A DNA stretch of 64,000 bases from Coenobita brevimanus (lineage: Eukaryota; Arthropoda; Malacostraca; Decapoda; Coenobitidae): assembly GCA_032717465.1 (NCBI GenBank), contig CM064683.1, positions 34,491,042 to 34,555,041 of the forward strand, written 5' to 3'. Positions 56,592-64,000 of the stretch are shown here, piece after piece. The notes beneath the pieces were generated by a model. That model worked only from the letters and a program-made list of their open reading frames with translations, ran no database searches and was not told where the DNA came from. Within the stretch, counting starts at the first letter, position 1. The number at the start of each line of letters is the position of its first letter. The position numbers were made by a program, and so were the translations under genes.

Positions 56592-56830
56592 CTGGTAGTC
56601 TGTTTATGCTACCTTTGGATGATTTTATTCTGCAAAGTAGAGACTGTTCTACCTGTAAGATAAGATAGGCCATATATTTAACCCCACCGTAATACAAGTC
56701 TCCCATAAAAAGAAAATATGATCACCTGAGGGTAAAGAGAAAAGTAATAGCAAAAAGACATCACCATATCTGCCATTAAATGATAACCGTCTGTAGGTAG
56801 GGCAAATAAGATCTAAAAAGACATCATCAT

Positions 56831-57540
56831 AGCATTTACTAATAATATGAGAGTCTATAGGTATCAAAACTGAATTCTAAGAGAAATCTTCACAGTGAAG
56901 TACGTAATGGAGGCAATTCATTTTTAGCTAAGCTGCACTATGAAACATTTTTTTACCTGCTCACACATAAGCCGGATGAAAGTAACTGAAGACATAATCA
57001 GACCCTGCCTTGCGTGTCTGGCTTCCTATGCATCCTAGGAAGAAAACTAATGGCAAAATCTGAGGGTGGGGGTTATACGAGTAAAGTGCGCCTTGTGAGC
57101 GGGTTACGAGTGAGCGGGCGATTGTACATATGCCTATCATCATCATCATTTCATCTGGATGTAAACTTTCAACATTTCTGATGAGGTAAGTGAACAATGA
57201 CAGAAGAATAATTGAGCTAAAATATTTATATTCTCACGTTTTCTCTCTCTCACGTTTTCTCTCTGGATGTGCATTTATCGAGGTGCAGCAGCATATTTCA
57301 TGCGCAATGTTCAACTCTCTGTTCCTAACTTGCTGTGTCAACGAACTGCATCAGTAGACGCTTGGCTATTGATCGAATTATAAAACCCAGAAATGGGGGG
57401 ATTACCTTTAGTGGTAGGTGGTGGCGACCATCATCAACTCACTTGATGTAGTGCTCTCTACTTCTTCCTTAGCCTTTATCAAGCTTTCTCTGTGTCGGCC
57501 CTCCTCTCTTCCTATTTCTCACATCTTTCCTGTCACTTCT
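56831..57540. other. No gene recognised
   Basis: AT-rich. It contains a small tandem duplication of CTCACGTTTTCTCTCT at 57,232-57,263. Nothing coding. Confidence 0.4.
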
Positions 57541-57650
57541 TATTGCTTTTCTTTCCTTTACAGGTGGCTTTACATTGAGTAACAAGCCAAATGGTTTCCT
57601 GTAAGCCAGGAAACCATTTACTACGCTGGGTGTTAACCAAATAACCAAAC
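57541..57650 (+). repeat. Second copy of the hairpin repeat
   Basis: It contains the perfect 13-bp stem AAATGGTTTCCTG / CAGGAAACCATTT at 57,589-57,619 and the flanks AACAAGCC and ACTACGCTGGGTG seen at 8,440-8,510. Confidence 0.75.
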
Positions 57651-57785
57651 CATACGTGCTCCCTACGTGTCAACAAGTGGGTTGGTGGAGGGTTAGTGCC
57701 CCTCCCCGTAAAAGAAATAACTCAGTCAAATGGCCACCCTTTACGGGATTATGGCGTCTGGCAATAGATAGATAGATAGACAGAT
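57651..57785 (+). mobile_element. Mini-LINE: L3-like 5' leader fused to a TAGA tail
   Basis: GGGTTGGTGGAGGGTTAGTG and CCCCTCCCCGTAAAAG match the 5' leader of the L3-type LINE at 62,860-62,900. After about 25 bp comes ACGGGATTATGGCGTCTGGC and a (TAGA)n tail, the same 3' end as the 39-bp insertion at 48,955. A head and a tail without any protein region suggest a non-autonomous deletion derivative. Confidence 0.6.
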
Positions 57786-58156
57786 TTCACCCCCTAAACA
57801 CAGAAAAAACGTCCATGTAAAATTATGAGCCTAATCTCCGATATTTAATTGTCATAATTTATGCAAGAAAACATGGAGTTGCAACAAGAAATCTTTTATA
57901 ATTCGATTTCACATTAGAGCAAGTCAGTTAAAGCCCTCGGTACATTCTCTCAGAAAGTTGGACTTCCAAGGGGTTCTTTGGTTTCATGAGTAAATATATA
58001 GCTAAAAACAAAATTTATTTAATGAATCTACCACCTGCAAAAAGAATCTCTCTTCCACCTCCATAGCGGAAACTTTATTAGCCTCTGAACACCGTCGCGG
58101 TCGGGCAGTGTCGTGTTGGGCCTGGCTGGGTCGTGTCGGGCCGCTCATTTCTCAGC
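57786..58156. other. No gene recognised
   Basis: It ends in a GC-rich stretch at 58,090-58,145 with GTCGTGTCGGGC-like repeats next to the LINE L5 tail. Confidence 0.4.
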
Positions 58157-58232
58157 ATTTTTTTTTTTTTTAATAAATAACAGACGGAGGAAGGAAAAAC
58201 AAATGGGTAAAAAAAAAAATCCATACACCAGA

Positions 58233-58739
58233 TTACTGGTGTCCGCTGTTCATAAAATATCTGTAACAGTTAGACTTGAACAGTTGTGGGTTGAAATTTG
58301 GAGGAAAACAACTCTGGGGAAGCGAGTTCCGGAGAGATGCAGTTCGGGGAATGAAAGAATTCTGACAGGCAGAAGTTCTGCAATATGGTTGAGTGACATT
58401 CCAGTCATGAGTGCTACCAGATGCCCGTGTAGCACGAGGGAAGGCATGGAGAGGTGGCACCATGGACGCAACTTCGTCTGAGCATTTGCCAAAAAAATGT
58501 CTGTAAAATAATGCAAGGGAGGCAACATTCCTTCTTACTTGCAGGGGAGGTAGTTTATATGTAATGGCAGGGTTGTTAATGATTCTAACAGCTTTATTCT
58601 GAATCTTGTCTAGTTGTCTTAATGCAACCTCTCCACAACCATTCCACAAGGGTGAGCAATATTCAAGCTGAGAGCGCACATGACTCTTATAAATTATAGC
58701 CAACTGCTCATTGGCGAAGAAGTTACGGACTCTGTACAA
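58233..58739 (-). pseudogene. L5 C-terminal frame
   Basis: A 168-codon frame carries YRVRNFFANEQLAIIYKSHV, RQLDKIQNKAVRIINNPAIT and RRNVASLALFYRHFFGKCSD, the C-terminal domain typical of Jockey/CR1-like elements, and ends with a stop. It is in a different frame from the RT palm upstream because of the single-base insertion. Confidence 0.85.
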
Positions 58740-59588
58740 TAATCCAAGTTTCTTTGAGGGGTTTTAGCAAGTAATCTGACATGAGAGGTCCAGCTGAGGG
58801 CACTGTTAAGTGAGACACCAAGAATTTCAATACTTTTGGAGATGGGAATATTAGTAGCACTGAAGGTAATGTACGAATCTGGCAATATCTGTCTATTAGT
58901 AAACTGTATATATATAGTTTTACTAGCATTAAAAGAGACAAGGTTGTTTTGTCCCCATTCACTGATTGTAGATAGATCTTGATTTATGGAGATGGCTGTA
59001 CTGAGTTGAGAGGTAGAGATATTAGACTTTGTAAATGGATGTCTGAGTGTGAATGAACTATGTAGTGTTGAGTCATCTGCATATGAGTGAATGGGATTGT
59101 GAGTGACAGATAAGAGATCATTAATATGAACCAGAAATAGGGCTGGCACCAGAACTGATCCCTGCGGCACGCCGGCGTTAATTGAGTGGAAATTCGAATA
59201 TACATCATCTACTATTACTCTTATTTTCCTGTCACTAAGATAAGAAGAAATCAAAGGAACAAAAGACGTTCGTCCATAGCAAGGGAGTTTGGACAGCAGG
59301 GAACGGTGCCATACTCTGTCGAAAGCTTTAGAGATATCAAGAGCTACTGCATGAGTTTCTCCAAAAAGATCAATTGATTGATGGATGGTATGAGTTAAGA
59401 GATTGAGAATGTCAATGGTGGATCTTTCGTGGCGAAAACCGTATTGTCTATCACTAATTAAGTTGTTGGATTCAAGATGTTTAACAATATGCTTATTAAT
59501 TAAAGTTTCAAATACCTTACCAAGAGAAGATGTGACAGCTATTGGTCTGTAATTGGAGGGGTCAGACGAACTCCCTTTCTTCGGAACT
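58694..59588 (-). pseudogene. L5 reverse transcriptase frame
   Basis: This frame is open from the truncated edge near 59,588 to 58,694 and covers RT motifs 2 to 7, including AVALDISKAFDRVWHRSLLS, GVPQGSVL and HSYADDSTLHSSF. Truncation removed the endonuclease and RT entry. No start codon is expected. Confidence 0.85.
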
Positions 59589-59690
59589 TCATCATTTCAT
59601 CTGGAGCTTATCATAAACATCGCTTCCCTAAACTTGCTCTCATCGCTGGCTGTTCTTGCTCACTCCTAACCACGCTCGAGTGCCTCTTGG

Positions 59691-59693
<3 letters not shown>

Positions 59694-59753
<60 letters not shown>
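59694..59753. repeat. (CA)n microsatellite
   Basis: CGCG followed by about 27 CA units. Confidence 0.97.
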
Positions 59754-59757
<4 letters not shown>

Positions 59758-60604
59758 GTGAATACATAACTTCCTCCAACTTCACTGGCGGAGGTAATCC
59801 TGAATGAGAAAACACTAGCATATAGCCTATTCAGCATGGATGGTGGGGATTAGTGCTGAAGTGGTGACATGTGACGGTGTGTGCCACACAGGAGGACTGC
59901 TGGGCCTCAGAGTACGAACAGTTGATTCTCTCACTAGAATCTGGCACATAAAAAAGATGAGACCCGTATATATCTTTGTTGTGTTTATACATGTCGCATT
60001 AAGCTGTATATTGTTTAAAATAAAATCACCAAAAGCCTTTTTAATTAAATTTAATAAACTTTATGTTGCTACCACCGGATGATTTTCTTCGCCTTAGAAA
60101 AAGGTCGGTCTTGGTGAAGGGCTTAATGAAGGTTACATAATCTATCAAATAACAAAAAAATCCTAAACGGAAAGAATATGTCGCACGGTTGTCAATAATT
60201 AATGGTAATGCAATCTCGTATTAGTTCGGAGGTTCATTTAAAATTGGCCCCGGTTTACCTCAAACTGAAGTTGATCTCCTTCTACAGTACACCATCCTCC
60301 TTTTGCGGGATAGGGCGGTAACTGGGGGATGTTTGCATAACCGGACAGCTCCATTCGTACGCTCATTTCAGTGCCGGCAGGCGAAGGCTTTCCTCTTCAG
60401 AATCATTCCGTCATGTTGAAAGGGGTAAATGTTTTGGATACTGCCTTGGATAAAGTCCAGCCACTTTACATTTGTAATAATAAAGTTCAGAATATATTTT
60501 CCAAGTATGGCCCGTTGCTTTTTAACACTTTTCCCGTTCTGCCATCTTAACCCTCAAAAAATGGCGATGTCTGTTATACGTTTCTCTTCTTGTAGCCACA
60601 CTAT
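59754..60604. other. No gene; one ACGATTTTA-type motif
   Basis: TTGCTACCACCGGATGATTT at 60,064 resembles one end of the short inverted-repeat family. Nothing coding is supported. Confidence 0.4.
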
Positions 60605-61095
60605 TTTATTCAGCTTAGAAGATAATTTTCAGACTGGAGGCTTACGAGACAGAGTTCAGACGGGATTGTTAGGAGATAGTTTTCAGATAAAAAGCTCAGG
60701 CGACAATTTTCCTATTGAAAGCTTAGGAGATAATTATCAGACTGGAAGCCATGAAAATTTTCTTACTTGAACTGGGGGAGATAATTTTCATACTGGAAGC
60801 TTATGAGATGATTTTCATACTGGAAACTTATTTGATAATTTTCAGACTGAAAACTTATATAGTTTTCATACTGGAAGCTTAGGATGTAAGTTTCAGACTG
60901 AAAGCTTAAGAGATAATTTTCAGAGGAGAAGCTTCAGAGATAATTTTCAGGCTGGAAGCTTAGATGATACTTTTCAGAGTGGAAGCCCAGGGGAGAATTT
61001 CACTATGGAAGCCTCGAAGATAATTTCTGAGCTAGAAGTGTAGGAGATAGTTTTTGTCTGGAAGCTTGGAAGAGAATTTTCAGACTGGATGGGCT
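60605..61095 (+). repeat. 27-bp minisatellite, about 18 units
   Basis: The unit is close to GGAAGCTTAGGAGATAATTT plus TCAGACT. TTTTCAG-like words recur every 26-28 bases from 60,626 to 61,077. Because 27 is a multiple of three, the first units stay open and would encode a GSLGDNFQT-like nonapeptide repeat (within 60,429-60,770). Later units are broken. I cannot tell whether it ever was coding. Confidence 0.85.
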
Positions 61096-62344
61096 GGACA
61101 TAGGGAACCTTTCGTTAACAATATCAGTAACGTAAGTCTTCTTGAATCTGAAATAAATGTACTGAAAGCCACACATAAAGCGATTAAACAGGTAATATTT
61201 TTTACTATTACGATTACCTGCTACTATAATATTATTCCGGTTATGATTACATTATATTCAGATGTATTCGATTACGAATGCGATTACACGCCATGTAACC
61301 GTAGTTTTAATCATGAGCACTTGTAATATTTCTATTTATCTATCTATCTTGTTGTCTGTCTGTCTGTCTCTCTATAGCCAGATGCTTTAATCTTGTATGG
61401 GGTGGCCACAAACAAACTCCCCCAAAGCACTATGTTCCCTGTTTTTAGGCTACCGTCTCTCCACCCAACATCCCCTAACAAAAAAAATAAATACTGTAAA
61501 TAAAGACAGTTCTGATTACACTGGGCTTAGTAGTGTACATGTTTTTTAATAAAATCTTATGATATACTTCACATTCCAATAATATCAAGCTCTTCATACC
61601 GTGAAAAGTTATGCTCTGCTATACTCCTGTTATTTTATCCTGGCCTAAAATAACGATTTCTTCACCTTGAAACCTGCATTAAGCAACAAATTAACGCCAG
61701 AATATGCTACTAGCCACGAGCAAGTGCTATGACGTCGATGAGAAGCCGTAGCATTATCATATTCTGTCAAAGACCAACATGAAATAAGATGCAAAAGAAC
61801 TACAATCTTGGCCAAATTACGGCGAGAGAACTATAACGTCCTTCTGTTACCCACAACACAATTACTATCTACCTGATCACTGCCAGATTCCATACAGCTC
61901 TTTCATTGACCATTGCCAAAGCTTTACCCCAGACATTGACACTTAATTTGTTATGCCGAAGTTATCTCATATGCTGTGAACTGCACTCTGTTCACTTAAA
62001 CTAGGCATAAAATTATTATTTCTGCATGGAGAGAACTTGGCAATAACAAGGAAGTAGCACTAAAATATGGAGCTGGTACCGCTAACCCTTTGTGAAGATG
62101 TAGGCCCGTAGTGTTGTCTTGTTCTGCGAGAAATGGTCTGCATGAAGGCGAAAATCACCACCTACTTAAGCTTAATGAAGCATGTGCAGTATGTTTAATT
62201 CAACCATTATACTGACAACTGATATATTTTTCACTATTTATGCGACCTCCAAAGATTCGTAATTTTTAATGAAAGGGCTATTGATGACCACCCCAGAATG
62301 CTTCGTAATCAGTTCTGTACAATGACGTATTTTTCCGTTTCATT
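61096..62344. other. No gene recognised
   Basis: 61,185-61,310 has several GATTAC/ATTACG words. 61,337-61,372 has short ATCT/GTCT repeats. Otherwise nothing that I can support. Confidence 0.4.
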
Positions 62345-62450
62345 CTTCGCATCTCCAGACGATTTTAGTCTGGTTAGGAGAGCTACGTATATCCCTTTCA
62401 GTTCCAAAAGTCTCTCTTAAATGAAAAAAAATCGTCTATAGCTTGTTTAC
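62345..62450. mobile_element. Short inverted-repeat element, ACGATTTTA family
   Basis: It begins GCATCTCCAGACGATTTTAG and ends AAAAAAAATCGTCTATAGC. The interior CCCTTTCAGTTCCAAAAGTC matches the copy near 52,260 (CCCTTCCAGTTCGAAAAATC). This pair gives the best view of the family. Confidence 0.6.
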
Positions 62451-62489
62451 TCTGACCTGACGAAGCTCCCTTACCCTTCTTACTTGGTT

Positions 62490-62650
62490 GATGGCCAGGT
62501 GTAGTTGGAATGAGGCTTGATTTAACTAGAAACTAAGGAGACACATTCCTGACTCATACTTAAGGCTCATCAAATTTCACGCAACCATGACAGTATTTAG
62601 GTTGTGTGAGTGGCCCAGTACCTTCAGACGAAAACAAACCGGAGTAAGAA
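62490..62650 (+). mobile_element. 5'-truncated copy of the SINE at 53,945
   Basis: It shares the 3' body (GGAGACACATTCCTGACTCA, AAGGCTCATCAAATTTCACG, TTTAGGTTGTGTGAGTGGCC) with the SINE at 53,945-54,300. The tRNA-like head is missing. Confidence 0.5.
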
Positions 62651-62820
62651 GAATCCATAAATAAAGTTAATGGAACTGAAGGAGCTAAACCCACAATTGT
62701 CATTTAGATATAAAAAGAAAAATACTAGTTACATACATAAGTATGTGAAAGAAAGAGTGAATATGGAATGAAATAAAATTATGTCTGGCATCATACTGGG
62801 GGTAGGGGGGTTTCAAGAAT

Positions 62821-64000
62821 ACTCCCCCAGTATCCCTGCTTGTCGTACGAGGCGACTAAAAGGGTTGGTGGTGGGTTAGTGCCCCACCCCATAAAAAGAA
62901 CTAACTAAAAAAGCAAATAAAGCGCCTCGGACCCGGACGGACCATACGTTGACGACTAAGGAACGGACAAAGGACATTCTGAGAGTAGGAACGTGGAATG
63001 TGAGAGGAGTGAATGATGAAGTGAAAGAGAGAGAGATTGTCCAGGTGCTTGAGGATGCAAAAGTGGATATATGTGGATTGACTGAAACTAAATGGAAAGG
63101 TGAAAGGATGAGAGAATGGGAATACGGTGTAGGTATATGTGCGGGAGTCAGTGAGAATGAGAGGGCAAGAGAGGGAGTATGTCTGATGATAAGCAAGAAG
63201 TGGAAGGAGAATATAAGAGAGTATGGAACAGTGGGTGCAAGGATTGTATGGGTGAGGATGAAAGTAGGTATACAAGCATGGGCGATTGTATGTGTGTATG
63301 CTCCAACAGAGGATCGAGTGGCAAGAGTGAAAGATGAGTTTTGGGCGAGAGTAGAAGCATGTATGGACAAGGTTGAGAGGAGCGAGAGAGTGCTGTTGAT
63401 TGGAGACATGAATGGCAAAGTCGGGAATGTACGAGTGGATGGAGTGGTTGGTCAGTGGGGTGTGCCAGCGGAAGTAGATGGGAATGGTAGTGCTTTGGTG
63501 GACATCTGTGCTGGTAAGGGGTTGGCAATAGCCAACACCTACTTTCGTCATAAGATGATCCACCGGTATACATGGAGAGTAATGAGGAGGATGGATGGTG
63601 AACTTGTTGAACGAAAGGCAATGATAGACTACGTGTGTGTGGATGAGCGAATGAGAAGACAAGTGTTGGATGCAAGGGTGTGGAGAGGGTGGGGGAATGG
63701 AGTCTCGGACCATCACTTAGTGATGGCCAAGGTAGAGCTGCAAAGAAAGTGGTTGAGGAGGCGAAGGGGAAGACAGGAGGAAGCAGCTCCTGTGAGAAGA
63801 GTGGAGAAATTGCAAGATAGTGAGAAGAGGACAGAGTATAAGAGCATAGTGGAAGAAAGATTGGGAAGGTATGAGCTAGAGCAGATGGAAGGGGTGGAAG
63901 ACGTATGTAAGATATTCACGGAAGAGATAAGCGCAGCGTGTGAGGCGGTTTGTGGAGTGAGGAGGAGATGCAAGGGTGTGCAAGGGACAGCATGGTGGAA
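62821..64000 (+). mobile_element. L3-type LINE, 5' leader and endonuclease, continues past the window
   Basis: The leader (62,821-62,894) contains CTGCTTGTCGTACGAGGCGA and GTGGTGGGTTAGTGCCCCAC. It is followed by an uninterrupted protein frame to the window edge. The leader reappears in the mini-LINE at 57,651. The endonuclease is intact in every block I can recognise, making this the best candidate for a recently active LINE here. Confidence 0.82.
62895..64000 (+). CDS. APE-type endonuclease frame of an L3-type LINE (partial, open at the right edge)
   Basis: After a stop at 62,892-62,894 the frame stays open for about 368 codons to the window end. It reads RVGTWNVRGVNDEVKEREIV (catalytic Asn), DICGLTETKWKGERM (Glu), WAIVCVYAPTEDRVARVK (Tyr), VLLIGDMNGKVGNVRVDG (Asp, Asn), RKAMIDYVCVDE (Asp) and SDHHLVMAKVEL (Ser-Asp-His). 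All the active-site positions of an APE-type nuclease, which nicks target DNA for retrotransposition, are present. The linker then starts (DVCKIFTEEISAACEAVCGV). The first in-frame ATG is at about 63,107, inside the domain, so translation probably begins upstream at a non-ATG codon or the ATG has been lost. The RT must lie to the right. Confidence 0.85.

Larger units (their letters stand above)
58157..59590 (-). mobile_element. Jockey/CR1-like LINE L5, 5' truncated, near-intact RT
   Basis: On the minus strand it starts inside RT at a GTTCCGAAGAAAGGGAG block (VPKKGS) near 59,588, reads through to a stop at about 58,233 and ends in a poly-A tail (T-run at 58,158-58,171). RT motifs are collinear: SNYRPIA, SDRQYGFRHERSTIDIL, ISKAFDRVWHRSLL, NAGVPQGSVLVPALF, and an intact YADD at 59,072-59,083. 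The C-terminal region reads HVRSQLEYCSPLWNGCGEVA. The only clear lesion is one extra base in a C-run near 58,765, which shifts the frame. It is related to L4 but clearly a different family. Confidence 0.85.

Noticed and set aside
58080..58171. GC-rich promoter or rRNA-like fragment
   Set aside because: GTCGTGTCGGGC repeats are short and local, and the T-run is simply the poly-A tail of LINE L5 on the other strand.
61185..61310. Cluster of GATTAC words as a regulatory array
   Set aside because: Only five or six short words with no fixed spacing in AT-rich DNA; could easily be chance or decay of a TE.
62876..63716. Minus-strand open frames of 175-271 codons
   Set aside because: They are antisense to the clear LINE endonuclease frame on the plus strand and rich in Ser/His/Pro without family resemblance.

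Overview
This window looks like repeat-dense, gene-poor chromosomal DNA of an arthropod, most probably a decapod crustacean. That assignment is inference from two things visible here: very long (CA)n, (TA)n, (CT)n and (GATA)n microsatellites, and several APE-type LINE families plus a Gypsy LTR element of kinds common in crustacean assemblies. I found no convincing host protein-coding gene, no functional tRNA or rRNA gene, and no CRISPR array. Nearly everything that can be named is a transposable element (TE) or a tandem repeat.

Layout. 1-8,800: a fold-back sequence built around a (CT)n tract, a 1.7-kb purine-rich degenerate array, long CA/TA microsatellites, and a duplicated ~280-bp repeat carrying three nuclear-receptor-like half-sites. 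8,773-12,190: two partial copies (A, minus; B, plus) of one RTE-like LINE in head-to-head orientation, with a tRNA-derived SINE and a duplicated flanking repeat. 12,740-29,040: a nested tower. A minus-strand LINE (called L2 here) is split by a 1,887-bp TG...CA element with a 4-bp target duplication and, separately, by a plus-strand LINE (L3). L3 is itself split by a Jockey/CR1-like LINE (L4) and by a 6.27-kb Gypsy element with two LTRs and a 5-bp target duplication. 29,041-35,218: a nearly full-length but dead RTE copy (C) and a second, decayed L4. 36,294-40,492: two non-coding elements bounded by TTAA and CCC...GGG ends, as in piggyBac transposons. 45,972-46,337: a MITE with TAA target duplication. 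48,090-50,995: a full-length minus RTE copy (D) carrying a 39-bp insertion and an internal microsatellite. 51,000-57,800: simple-sequence DNA, short inverted-repeat elements and ~135-bp tandem repeats. 58,157-59,590: a 5'-truncated LINE (L5) with a single frameshift. 60,605-61,095: a 27-bp minisatellite. 62,821-64,000: the 5' end and uninterrupted endonuclease of another L3-type LINE that runs off the window.

How the parts relate. The only long clean reading frames are the Gypsy Gag-protease-integrase-finger ORF (23,787-26,123, minus) and the LINE endonuclease frame at the right edge (62,895-64,000, plus). The other coding remnants are inactive: frameshifts or substitutions hit the FADD catalytic motif in L2, L3 and RTE copy C. 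Insertion order can be read from the nesting: L2 first, then the TG...CA element and L3, then L4 and the Gypsy element inside L3.
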